Part shown: positions 40,040 through 47,854 of the stretch, one piece after another
Numbering within the stretch: the first letter of the stretch is position 1
Layout: the number at the start of each line of letters is the position of its first letter
The notes under the pieces: model-generated
Seen by the model: the letters and a program-made list of their open reading frames with translations, nothing else
Told to the model about the DNA's origin: nothing
Databases searched by the model: none
Assembly (NCBI GenBank): GCA_913063405.1
Contig: CAJXZB010000010.1
Coordinates: forward strand, 1 to 64,000
Length of the DNA: 64,000 bases
Direction of reading: 5' to 3'
DNA from: an uncultured Ulvibacter sp.
GTDB taxonomy: Bacteria; Bacteroidota; Bacteroidia; Flavobacteriales; Flavobacteriaceae
Program-made: the position numbers and the translations under genes

Positions 40040-41332
40040 ATGAAATATCATCGCACTGACAGTAGTTTGTATAAAAATAATCGCAAAGATTTTATGACCC
40101 AAATGGCGCCTAAAAGCCTTGCAGTTTTTAACTCAAATGACATATATCCCATTAGCGCGGATAGCACAATGCCTTTCCAGCAGCATCGTGATATTCTATT
40201 TCTAAGTGGTGTGGATCAAGAAGAAAGTATTCTTGTGCTTTTTCCAGATTGTCCTAATCAAAATCATCGTGAAATTCTATTTCTAAAGGAAACGAACGAA
40301 CATATTGCCGTTTGGGAAGGCGAAAAGTTGACCAAGGAGGCTGCGCTTGCAACTAGCGGAATTAAAACAGTTTACTGGTTGCAAGACCTTGAAAAGATTC
40401 TTTTTGAACTAACTACTCAATGTGACACGTTTTACATAAATACCAACGAGCACTATAGAGCAAATATTGAAACCGAAACCCGTGAAGACCGTTTCACAAA
40501 ATGGTTGCGAGCAAAATATCCTGCACATTCTGTTGCGAAAAGCAATCCAATTCTACAACGTTTGAGATCCGTTAAAGATCAAATTGAAATTGACTTACTG
40601 CAAACAGCTTGTGATATAACTGAAAAAGGCTTTCGCAGAGTCATCAATTTTTTAAAACCTGAAGTTTGGGAATTTGAAATTGAAGCTGAATATATGCACG
40701 AATTTTTGAGGAATCGGTCTAAAGGGTTTGCATATACACCAATTGTCGCAAGTGGAAATAATACAAACGTATTGCATTATATTGAAAACAATCAACAATG
40801 CAAGGACGGTGATTTAATTTTAATGGATGTTGGAGCAGAATATGCCAATTACAGCAGTGATATGACACGTACGGTTCCAGTAAACGGGAAGTTTAACAAA
40901 AGACAGCTAGACGTATATAAGGCCGTGAAACGGGTGAAAGATGAAGCGACCCAGATGTTGGTTCCTGGGGCATTTTGGAAAGAATACCACGAAGAAGTTG
41001 GAAAATTAATGACGAGGGAACTTCTGGAACTTAAGCTAATCGACAAGTCCGATGTAAAAAATGAAAACCCAGATTGGCCAGCTTATAAAAAATACTTTAT
41101 GCACGGAACATCGCACCATATGGGATTAGATACACACGACTACGGAATCCTATGGGAACCTATGCAAGCCAATATGGTATTTACTGTGGAGCCAGGAATT
41201 TACATCCCTGAAGAAGGCTTCGGAATACGACTTGAAGACGACGTTGTAATTCAAAAAAACGGACAACCTTTTAACCTAATGAGAAATATTCCTATTGAAG
41301 CCGAAGAAATTGAGACGTTAATGAATGCATAA
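40040..41332 (+). CDS. pepP: Xaa-Pro aminopeptidase (aminopeptidase P)
   Basis: A 430-residue cytoplasmic metallopeptidase that removes an N-terminal residue in front of Pro. The pita-bread fold ligands are seen: Asp in LILMDVGAEY, Asp in YSSDMTRT, His in GTSHHMGLDTHD, Glu in FTVEPGIYIP and Glu in IRLEDDV. The N-terminal domain (1-170) and the HRDILFLSG segment are typical of bacterial PepP. The family forms tetramers or dimers with two Mn ions. It stands alone between the small glycine-rich gene and a broken secreted-protein gene. Confidence 0.96.
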   Translation: MKYHRTDSSLYKNNRKDFMTQMAPKSLAVFNSNDIYPISADSTMPFQQHRDILFLSGVDQEESILVLFPDCPNQNHREILFLKETNEHIAVWEGEKLTKEAALATSGIKTVYWLQDLEKILFELTTQCDTFYINTNEHYRANIETETREDRFTKWLRAKYPAHSVAKSNPILQRLRSVKDQIEIDLLQTACDITEKGFRRVINFLKPEVWEFEIEAEYMHEFLRNRSKGFAYTPIVASGNNTNVLHYIENNQQCKDGDLILMDVGAEYANYSSDMTRTVPVNGKFNKRQLDVYKAVKRVKDEATQMLVPGAFWKEYHEEVGKLMTRELLELKLIDKSDVKNENPDWPAYKKYFMHGTSHHMGLDTHDYGILWEPMQANMVFTVEPGIYIPEEGFGIRLEDDVVIQKNGQPFNLMRNIPIEAEEIETLMNA

Positions 41333-41421
41333 AATTGAATCTAGCATTTAATTACCAAGAAGGATAAAGTCGTGTATTTGATTGAAATCTAACCATTGTT
41401 GTAGAATTTAATACTTTGACT

Positions 41422-42168
41422 ATGAAAACTATTTCTTTTGTCCCTTTCTTTTTATTCATTTTTTGGCAATCTCACTGTCAAACTGCACCCCAAAGTGAAC
41501 CTCTAGTTGCCTCCGGATGGGGTACATCTATTTTTGGTAGCGGCAACCACTCTAATATTTCTTCAGTACCTAAATCCAGGGATATTAAATATGAACACAT
41601 TGAAGGCTCCCCCTATATTGACAATAATTCCGGTGCCAATAAGAATATTCCGATAGATAAGTTTTACACAGCCTCAAATGAATACCTCGAAACTGCGCTG
41701 GCAAGATACAATGCGTATACCGACGATATGGAAGTATCATTACTAAATGATGGCTTAGATTATTATTTCTTGAAGAAAAAACCTAAATCTTTCTATATAA
41801 TGTTAGGCAAAATAACGTATCGAGCTTATGAGTTTAATACCGATGTATAATTTTTTGTGATCGTCTCTAAAAATGACTCAGAAAAATGCAGCCTTCTAAA
41901 AAGAGAAAGAATAATATTTGAAAGAGAAGAGAGAGCCTCTAATAGTTTCGTTACGGGAACACCAAATCGTTTTAGGAGATTAAAGGATGTATATTATTTT
42001 AAAATTAACTCTTCAATCAAAGAAATTTCGAAGAAGAAAAACATCTTCATAACCTATTCGGAGAAAAAAAGTGAAATGAAAGACTATATTAAGGCTACGA
42101 AACTCAAATTAACAAAAGAGAAAGATTTACTTAAAATTTCAGCATACTACAACTCACTTTTTAAGTAA
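41422..42168 (+). pseudogene. exported protein split by one in-frame stop
   Basis: Two halves in one frame make a protein of about 249 residues: a signal peptide (MKTISFVPFFLFIFWQSHCQ), a part ending YMLGKITYRAYEFNTDV, a TAA stop at 41848-41850, then FFVIVSKNDSEKCSLLKRER to the end (LLKISAYYNSLFK). No frame change is needed to join them, so one base change (for instance TAT or CAA to TAA) explains it. The second half is lysine-rich and starts with no ATG near the stop; the nearest candidate is GTG at 41857. The family is not named to me. It could be a real nonsense mutation, a sequencing error, or, less likely, readthrough. Confidence 0.7.
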
Positions 42169-42197
42169 TTCGTTCTAAAAAAAATCGGCATTATAAC

Positions 42198-42230
42198 AAA
42201 AAAAGGCTTCACAAAAAGAAGCCTTTTTTT
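42198..42230. terminator. bidirectional terminator between convergent genes
   Basis: AAAAAAAGGCTTC (42198-42210) pairs perfectly with GAAGCCTTTTTTT (42218-42230) around a 7-base loop. A and T runs on both sides let it serve the rightward split gene and the leftward cupredoxin operon. Confidence 0.9.
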
Positions 42231-42249
42231 GTTATTAAAATATCTCAAT

Positions 42250-42636
42250 CTATTCTACAATTAGATGATATTGAGGAGTTGGATTCATAGGGCAGAAATA
42301 TACATATTCACCCTTGGTCAATGTAACCTCATTTGAAATCTGCTTTGTGTTTGTAGCCACAGTTTTGGTAACATACGCGTCTTTAATATGGTTTGCTGCA
42401 TCTGTTTTTCCTTTTGGGGCTAACACAAATCCAACTTCGTGATCTACTCCACTGTTTGCAATTTCGAAAACATAAGTTCCCTCTGAAAGTGTAATTGCTT
42501 TCTGCGTGAATTCTCCATTTGTCTGTTCTAACGAAACAGTTTTAATCGCCTTGTTAGACACCTTGTCTTGAGCAGATACTGAAAAAGAAACTACTATTAA
42601 AAATAATCCTGCCACTAAATTTTTCATTGTTGTCAT
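42250..42636 (-). CDS. cupredoxin-like exported protein
   Basis: A 128-residue protein with a signal peptide (MKNLVAGLFLIVVSFSVSAQ) and a mature beta-sandwich. A possible type 1 copper site is seen: His in SGVDHEVGFVL, then Cys in VYFCPMNP and His in TPQYHLIVE, with Met nearby. The spacing of Cys and C-terminal His is like that of small blue copper proteins and of the cupredoxin domain of copper-handling proteins. It is likely periplasmic. It is the last gene of a probable leftward unit (small CxxC protein, NTF2-like protein, this gene) next to an AraC-type regulator. Copper binding is inferred from the motif only. Confidence 0.78.
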   Translation of the reverse strand: MTTMKNLVAGLFLIVVSFSVSAQDKVSNKAIKTVSLEQTNGEFTQKAITLSEGTYVFEIANSGVDHEVGFVLAPKGKTDAANHIKDAYVTKTVATNTKQISNEVTLTKGEYVYFCPMNPTPQYHLIVE

Positions 42637-42668
42637 ATTACTTGTTTAACTTATATTATATTGAATTA

Positions 42669-43025
42669 TTACGCATGATAATATCGTTCTCGGTAAATTT
42701 TTCCATCCTTCCATTGGGTGGCCACAGCCTGTTCAGAAAGCATTGTACTTCCATCAGTCAATTTTAGCTCCATTTCTGCGGTATAAAATGAATTATTCCC
42801 CTGGACCGCAACATCTTTTACATCATATCTTATAAATTCGGCCAGATCATTGTCAATGAAATTCTGTTCAAAATCAACATTGAATTGCTTTCCTTTTTTA
42901 GCCTTGTCATTTGCCTCTTGTAATTCTACATCATCGTGTAAATAAATTTCCATGGCCTCAACAAACTGCCCTTTAGCTAATAATTGATGAATATGTTTTA
43001 AGTTATTTTCTATTTCGTTTTCCAT
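42669..43025 (-). CDS. SnoaL/NTF2-like small protein
   Basis: A 118-residue cytoplasmic protein. Its start was set at the ATG at 43025 (MENEIENNLKHIHQLLAKG). The pattern of an N-terminal helix pair (EAMEIYLHDDVELQEANDK), a middle strand (FIRYDVKDVAVQGNNSFY) and terminal strands with TQWKDGKIYRERYYHA fits the SnoaL-like NTF2 fold, a cone-shaped small-molecule or partner-binding domain. No catalytic pair was assigned. It lies 12 bases after the 33-codon CxxC gene and 32 before the cupredoxin gene, all leftwards. Confidence 0.78.
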   Translation of the reverse strand: MENEIENNLKHIHQLLAKGQFVEAMEIYLHDDVELQEANDKAKKGKQFNVDFEQNFIDNDLAEFIRYDVKDVAVQGNNSFYTAEMELKLTDGSTMLSEQAVATQWKDGKIYRERYYHA

Positions 43026-43036
43026 TGTATAATTTT

Positions 43037-43138
43037 TTAAAGTTTTTGATTTCCGCAAGATTGCGCACCTTGCATTATAGTATTGTATTCTTGATATCCC
43101 CAACAGTTTGGGCATTGCTTATTTTCTATTGTTTTCAT
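43037..43138 (-). CDS. 33-residue cysteine-motif microprotein
   Basis: A short frame from ATG 43138 to TAA 43037-43039 encodes MKTIENKQ, then CPNCWGYQEYNTI, then a Cys near residue 28. The CPxCWG pair with a later Cys resembles a tiny zinc-ribbon or rubredoxin-like knuckle. Support for a real gene: ATG and stop are well placed, the stop is 11 bases before the ATG of the NTF2-like gene on the same strand, and base composition matches the neighbouring genes. No homologue search could be run. It may bind a metal or act as a small regulator. Confidence 0.55.
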   Translation of the reverse strand: MKTIENKQCPNCWGYQEYNTIMQGAQSCGNQKL

Positions 43139-43173
43139 ATCACTATTGTTTTGTACAATGCAAAGATGCGATC

Positions 43174-43201
43174 CAAAAGAGGTTGTAAAAATGGACAAAA
43201 G
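43174..43201 (-). promoter_or_regulatory. possible AraC-type direct-repeat operator upstream of the small operon
   Basis: CAAAAG occurs at 43174-43179 and 43196-43201, 22 bases apart, about two helical turns, as seen with AraC-family direct repeats. It lies 36 bases upstream of the microprotein ATG, near a degenerate -7. Direct repeats of such a simple hexamer can arise by chance. Confidence 0.3.
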
Positions 43202-43226
43202 TTCCTAAGGTTTGGACTTATTGTCT

Positions 43227-44066
43227 TTAGTGGTCTTTTTTAAACTGGAGAGGAGATTTTTCGACTAGTTTTTTGAAGAACCTTGTAAAATAAGCAGCAT
43301 CATTAAAACCCAAATCATAGGCAATATGTTTCACTGAATAATCTGTATAAATGAGTTGACGCTTGGCTTCAAGGATAATTCTATGCTTAATAAAATCACT
43401 TGGAGTTTTGGCCCCTAACTTTTGAAAATGCTTGGTTAAGGATTTTGGGGACACTCCTAAGCGGGTTGCGTAATCTGTTACGGAATGAATGGTTCTAAAG
43501 TTTTGTTCTAGCAACAAACTAAAATCTTTGAAAAGCTTAGTTTCTTTTGAATCTTTTAAAGAGTAATGATCATGTTGTACACGAACAGAATAGACAATAA
43601 ATTGTTTAAGATACGTCTGTAACATATCATGCTGGGCAGTCTTTGAGTTTTCAAATTCCTCCTTTAGGCCTTCCAAAATAAAATCAAGTTTTTTACTATC
43701 CTCTTCACATGGTTCTACAAAAGGGGTTTCATAAACATTATTGAAGAGAATACCGTTGCACGACACCTCCTTATCATGAGTTTGAATACAGTAAAAATCT
43801 CGTGTAAAGGATAGCTTATACGCTCTTTTTATTTTTTCCGAAGTAACAGAGAAAACCTGGCCTGGAGACAAAAAAAATAAGACACTTCCATTGAAACTAA
43901 AGCCCTTAAAATCGATATTATAAACACCCTTTCCCTCCTGAATCCAGAAGATGTTATAGGTTTCTATTTGTTTAGGTTTATTAATTACACAAGCCTTGTC
44001 AAAATTAACTATTTCCAGCGAAAAGCTTTCCTTATATGTGTATGAAGAAATATCTTGTATTGCCAT
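43227..44066 (-). CDS. AraC-family transcriptional regulator
   Basis: A 279-residue regulator: an N-terminal beta-barrel (about 20-100; FKGFSFNGSVLFFLSPGQVFSV) for ligand sensing, and two C-terminal helix-turn-helix motifs (about 190-275; ...TRLGVSPKSLTKHFQKL and AYDLGFNDAAYFTRFFKKL). The effector is unknown. It is seven bases from brnQ and possibly cotranscribed with it. It is also directly upstream, same strand, of the microprotein/NTF2/cupredoxin genes, so that operon is a possible target. Confidence 0.93.
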   Translation of the reverse strand: MAIQDISSYTYKESFSLEIVNFDKACVINKPKQIETYNIFWIQEGKGVYNIDFKGFSFNGSVLFFLSPGQVFSVTSEKIKRAYKLSFTRDFYCIQTHDKEVSCNGILFNNVYETPFVEPCEEDSKKLDFILEGLKEEFENSKTAQHDMLQTYLKQFIVYSVRVQHDHYSLKDSKETKLFKDFSLLLEQNFRTIHSVTDYATRLGVSPKSLTKHFQKLGAKTPSDFIKHRIILEAKRQLIYTDYSVKHIAYDLGFNDAAYFTRFFKKLVEKSPLQFKKDH

Positions 44067-44073
44067 TCAAATG

Positions 44074-45357
44074 CTAATTAGATATGGCCTTTGTCGAAAT
44101 ACTTTGAAAAACATTAACAAGGATCATAACTAAAGAAGCAGGTAATACCCAACCCAAACTATATTTTGAAAAAGGAACTAGCTCTTTAATAGGTGTTATT
44201 AATTCTTCCGAAGCAATAAACGGTAAAAAATCCGGGATACTAAATAATATTGTTACAATGGTAACCGCCCTAAAAACTAATTTCGACGAATACTTCTTTG
44301 GAAGGGTATTGAGAAAAATTAACACAATAGTGATAGGATAGATAAACATTAATGCAGGAACGGCTACATTGATAATATAGTGCACATCAAACTGGCCAAC
44401 AACCACTCCAATAGCACAGCCAGCAACGGCCATAATCTTATATGCTTTTTCAGAATTTCCAACCAAACCTTTTACGAAATCTGCGGTTCCTGTTACAATA
44501 CCAACGGCAGTGGTGAAACATGCCAAGGCTACAAGCACACCTAGGAATGCGTTGCCTATTTCGCCCAAGGTTTCGGTGCTTAGCAACGTAAGTAACTGAG
44601 TGCGGTTTTCAACAACAAGTGTCCCGCTGTTTACTGCACCAAGAGCAATAAGGCCTCCATATATTAATAGGAGCCCTAATCCTGCTATAAGTCCAGCTTT
44701 CGCAATAATTGACCTCTTTTCATCATAATTATAGTTGCCTTGCAGGGTCAGAGAAATAACAAGGACTCCACCAACAACAACTCCACCAATAGCATCAAAT
44801 GTTTGGTAGCCTTCAAGGATTCCTTCAGTAAATGAATTGTCAAAAATAGAAGCTCGCATTGGCTCCACATCTGAAAACACACCAATTCCTATTATACAAA
44901 GGAGGATAATAATTATAAGTGGTGTAAGGAAACGACCTATAAAATTGAGAATTTTAGACCGATTTAGAACAAACAATAGAACAAATGCAAAATAAATAAG
45001 ACTCAGCCAAAGCGATGATATGTCAAAATAAGGCTGCACAACCATCTCATAAGCCACCGAAGCAGTTCTAGGGGAAGGCAGCGAAATAGAAATAATATAG
45101 ACAAGGATAGAAAATATTAAAGCAAAACCAGGTGACACCTTACTTGCAAAGTCGAGCATCGTTCCTTGAAGACGAGCGTGTCCATAAATTGCTAAAATAG
45201 GAATTACTACTGCTGAAACAGCAAATCCCAATATCACCCAAATCCAATCCTCTCCGGCGTTATACCCTAAATAAGGAGGTAGAATTAGGTTTCCCGCTCC
45301 AAAAAAAAGTGAGAATAAAGCGAAAGCGGTTATAAAGGTTTGTTTGCTATTGTTCAT
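44074..45357 (-). CDS. brnQ: branched-chain amino acid transporter (LIVCS family)
   Basis: A 427-residue inner-membrane protein with about 12 helices of the LIVCS family, which imports leucine, isoleucine and valine with Na+ or H+. The start (FITAFALFSLFFGAGNLILPPYLG) and the LPSPRTASVAYEM and TFDAIGGVVVGGVL segments are characteristic of BrnQ. It is the first gene of a leftward pair with the AraC regulator. Its divergent partner, the alpha/beta hydrolase, starts only 31 bases away, so the promoters must overlap. Confidence 0.95.
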   Translation of the reverse strand: MNNSKQTFITAFALFSLFFGAGNLILPPYLGYNAGEDWIWVILGFAVSAVVIPILAIYGHARLQGTMLDFASKVSPGFALIFSILVYIISISLPSPRTASVAYEMVVQPYFDISSLWLSLIYFAFVLLFVLNRSKILNFIGRFLTPLIIIILLCIIGIGVFSDVEPMRASIFDNSFTEGILEGYQTFDAIGGVVVGGVLVISLTLQGNYNYDEKRSIIAKAGLIAGLGLLLIYGGLIALGAVNSGTLVVENRTQLLTLLSTETLGEIGNAFLGVLVALACFTTAVGIVTGTADFVKGLVGNSEKAYKIMAVAGCAIGVVVGQFDVHYIINVAVPALMFIYPITIVLIFLNTLPKKYSSKLVFRAVTIVTILFSIPDFLPFIASEELITPIKELVPFSKYSLGWVLPASLVMILVNVFQSISTKAISN

Positions 45358-45388
45358 TACTAGATATTTGCCTGTCGAATATAGAGAA

Positions 45389-46150
45389 ATGATCCTTAAC
45401 TATAACCATACAGAGATATATTATAAACTAGAGGGGCAAGGTCCCACAATCGTTTTGCTACACGGATTCTTGGCAAGCTCAACTATGTGGGAAGAATTTA
45501 TTCCTAAAATTGCGAAGAGTAAAACTATTTTAGTTATTGATCTTCCTGGGCATGGAAAAAGTGGTTGTCTTAGTGAAACTCATTCTATGGAATTAATGGC
45601 TGAAGTGCTTCAGTCTATTTTAGAAAAGCATGAAATAAATTCGGTATCCATTATTGGGTACTCTATGGGAGGATATGTAGCTTTAGCTTTCGTTGAATTG
45701 TATAATCATAAAATTGACAAGTTAGTTTTACTAAACTCTACACCTGCTAAAGATTCCGAAGAACGAAGACATAACCGAGATCGCGCTCTAAAAGTAATTG
45801 CTCGAAACCCAAAGGCCTTTATTAGTATGGCCATTAGTAATTTGTTTGTTAAATCTACGCAATATCAATATGATTTAGAGATTCAAAAAATGAAAAAAGA
45901 AGCGAATACGCTTCCAATAGAAGGTATTAACGCCGCCATTAGAGGAATGAAAAATCGTAAAGACAGGAATTTCGTGTTAAAAAAATTCAGTAAAGAGAAA
46001 CTAATGATTTGTGCAATAAACGATCCTCTAATTTCTTATGAAGTTTCAAAATCATTGGCTTTACAAACGAACACAGAATTGAGAACAGTATCTGGAGGTC
46101 ACATGAGCCTTGTTGAAAAATTTGATGAAATTGTTAAAATTTGCGTTTAA
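45389..46150 (+). CDS. alpha/beta hydrolase
   Basis: A 253-residue hydrolase. The oxyanion-hole segment is LLHGFLASSTMW; the nucleophile Ser lies in SIIGYSMGGYVAL; the acid is probably in the NDPLIS segment; the catalytic His is in SGGHMSLVEK. The start at 45389 (MILNYNHTEIYYKLEG) was chosen since the longer frame overlaps the divergent brnQ. It resembles MenH/YfbB- and esterase-like members; the substrate is unknown. No signal peptide, so cytoplasmic. Confidence 0.9.
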   Translation: MILNYNHTEIYYKLEGQGPTIVLLHGFLASSTMWEEFIPKIAKSKTILVIDLPGHGKSGCLSETHSMELMAEVLQSILEKHEINSVSIIGYSMGGYVALAFVELYNHKIDKLVLLNSTPAKDSEERRHNRDRALKVIARNPKAFISMAISNLFVKSTQYQYDLEIQKMKKEANTLPIEGINAAIRGMKNRKDRNFVLKKFSKEKLMICAINDPLISYEVSKSLALQTNTELRTVSGGHMSLVEKFDEIVKICV

Positions 46151-46224
46151 TCGCTAGAAATGCGCGCTTAATCGAATATTCTATTGTTTTTTTATATACT
46201 TATCCCAAGTAAAAACCTACAACC

Positions 46225-46455
46225 ATGAAAACGCAATCCCCAAGGCAATCGGTTTCCATTTCTGGTATAGTATGTACCGCGTTTGGACAGGACTACATTA
46301 TTACTCGTAAAGTTACGAACCACATCAACGAATATAAATGCACAAATTGCGGCAGGGAAGTCACGGATGACCTAAATGGTCATTTGGAAATACTTACATT
46401 CAAAAACAAAAAAAGTGAACACAATTGTTTCCTCTTTTTTTCAGAAAAGATCTAA
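46225..46455 (+). CDS. small zinc-knuckle-like protein 1
   Basis: A 76-residue protein with NEYKCTNCGREVTDDLNG, a CxxC knuckle, and further Cys at about 17 and His/Cys near the end (EHNCFLFF). It resembles the next gene's product and looks like an early or late copy after duplication. From memory, similar short proteins with YKCTNCGQEFTTD recur in Flavobacteriaceae, without a known function. A role in metal-ion or nucleic-acid binding is possible but unproven. Confidence 0.65.
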   Translation: MKTQSPRQSVSISGIVCTAFGQDYIITRKVTNHINEYKCTNCGREVTDDLNGHLEILTFKNKKSEHNCFLFFSEKI

Positions 46456-46476
46456 TAGAACCTCAGCTCAAGTAAT

Positions 46477-46686
46477 ATGAAAATAATCGTCTGTAAAATT
46501 AAGGGTCATAAACTGACCTCCATTAAAAAAAGCAATCTGCTTATTAAAAAATACAAATGCACAAATTGTCGGCAAAAGTTTACCACAGATGGATATGGTC
46601 AAATAGTTAGGCTGAACTCATATTGGCAAGAAAACAATATGTTATTTGAAAGGCTTTTGCAGGAACGTAGTACCCAAGCTTCCTAA
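46477..46686 (+). CDS. small zinc-knuckle-like protein 2
   Basis: A 69-residue protein with a first Cys at 5 (IVCKIKGHKL), a His, and then KYKCTNCRQKFTTDGYGQIVRL, like the product of the previous gene. The C/H and CxxC pairs could make a four-ligand zinc site (C5, H11, then the CxxC near 29-32). The gene is 21 bases after the first copy, so both may be one transcription unit. Its stop is directly adjacent to the stop of the convergent thiL. Confidence 0.68.
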   Translation: MKIIVCKIKGHKLTSIKKSNLLIKKYKCTNCRQKFTTDGYGQIVRLNSYWQENNMLFERLLQERSTQAS

Positions 46687-47733
46687 TTATTCATTTTCCA
46701 AAGCATTCCAACCTCTAGCCACCAAGGGAATTTTTGTATTTGCACGGGTTATTAAATGAACCCCTTCTTTTTCATGAGTCATGTGACCAATAACCGTTAA
46801 ATGGGGGTTGGCTTTAATTTTAGGAAAATCTTCGGTTCTTACTGTAAATAGCAATTCATAATCCTCTCCCCCACTTAATGCAATTGTAGTGCTGTCCATG
46901 TTAAACTCCTCACAGGTGGAAATGACTTGTGGATCCAAAGGGATTTTCTCTTCGTAAAGATTACAACCTACCTTAGAATTATTACAAATATGTATTATTT
47001 CTGAAGAGAGTCCATCGCTAATATCAATCATTGAAGTTGGCTTTACCTCAAGATCAGAAAGCAGTTTCACAATGTCTTTTCTAGCCTCTGGTTTCAATTG
47101 ACGCTCTATTAAATAGGTATAAGGGTCTAAATCCGGCTGAGATTTAGGATTTACCTTAAATACTTGTTTTTCGCGCTCTAAAATTTGCAAGCCTAAATAC
47201 GCAGCCCCCAAATCTCCCGTGACTACCAGTAAGTCATTTTCCTTTGCACCATCTCGATATGTAAGATCGTCTTTTTTAGCTTGTCCAATAGCCGTAATAC
47301 TTATTAATAACCCAGAAGTTGAAGACGAAGTATCTCCACCTACAACATCAACACCATAAATATTGGACGCTGTTTTAATTCCAGCATACAATTCCTCTAG
47401 TGCCTCAACGGGAAACCTATTTGACACAGCAATGGAGACCGTAATTTGACTCGGCGTCGCGTTCATCGCATATACATCAGAAAGATTTACCATAACTGCC
47501 TTATACCCTAAATGTTTTAATGGCATATAGCTTAAGTCAAAGTGAACTCCTTCAACCAATAAATCTGTTGTAACGACCAGTTGACCATGAGATTCAATTA
47601 CCGCAGCATCATCTCCAATTCCTTTAACGGTAGTTTTTTGTTCAACCTTAAAGTCTTTTGTTAAATGTTCAATTAGCCCAAATTCTCCCAACTGAGAAAT
47701 ATCTGTTTTTGAAGTATCCTTGTTTTCAAGCAT
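46687..47733 (-). CDS. thiL: thiamine-monophosphate kinase
   Basis: A 348-residue ATP-dependent kinase that makes thiamine pyrophosphate from thiamine monophosphate, the last step of vitamin B1 synthesis. Typical blocks: GEFGLIEHL at the start, VKGIGDDAAVIE with the metal Asp pair, VTTDLLVEGVHFDLSYM, KAVMVNLSDVYAMNATPSQI, VDVVGGDTSS, DISDGLSSEI and SGGEDYELLFTV. No other thi gene is in the window. A promoter (TACTTTTG) is 28 bases upstream. The stop abuts the convergent zinc-knuckle gene. Confidence 0.96.
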   Translation of the reverse strand: MLENKDTSKTDISQLGEFGLIEHLTKDFKVEQKTTVKGIGDDAAVIESHGQLVVTTDLLVEGVHFDLSYMPLKHLGYKAVMVNLSDVYAMNATPSQITVSIAVSNRFPVEALEELYAGIKTASNIYGVDVVGGDTSSSTSGLLISITAIGQAKKDDLTYRDGAKENDLLVVTGDLGAAYLGLQILEREKQVFKVNPKSQPDLDPYTYLIERQLKPEARKDIVKLLSDLEVKPTSMIDISDGLSSEIIHICNNSKVGCNLYEEKIPLDPQVISTCEEFNMDSTTIALSGGEDYELLFTVRTEDFPKIKANPHLTVIGHMTHEKEGVHLITRANTKIPLVARGWNALENE

Positions 47734-47760
47734 TTTTTATCTGAAAATAATGTTTGGGTA

Positions 47761-47768
47761 CAAAAGTA
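47761..47768 (-). promoter_or_regulatory. -7 element of thiL
   Basis: On the minus strand TACTTTTG fits TAnnTTTG, with a start about 20 bases upstream of the thiL ATG. No exact TTTG -33 partner at usual spacing. Confidence 0.5.
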
Positions 47769-47854
47769 TAACATTCGATTGAACTATAGAATCAACTTGG
47801 TATCCAAAAAATTATTGTCTTTTAGAAAAAAAAAGCTAACCAAAATTACTTGTT

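Noticed and set aside
43025..43243. 72-codon rightward open frame in the AraC/NTF2-like spacer
   Set aside because: It lies opposite the CPNCWG microprotein and has no conserved motif; the leftward reading fits an operon.
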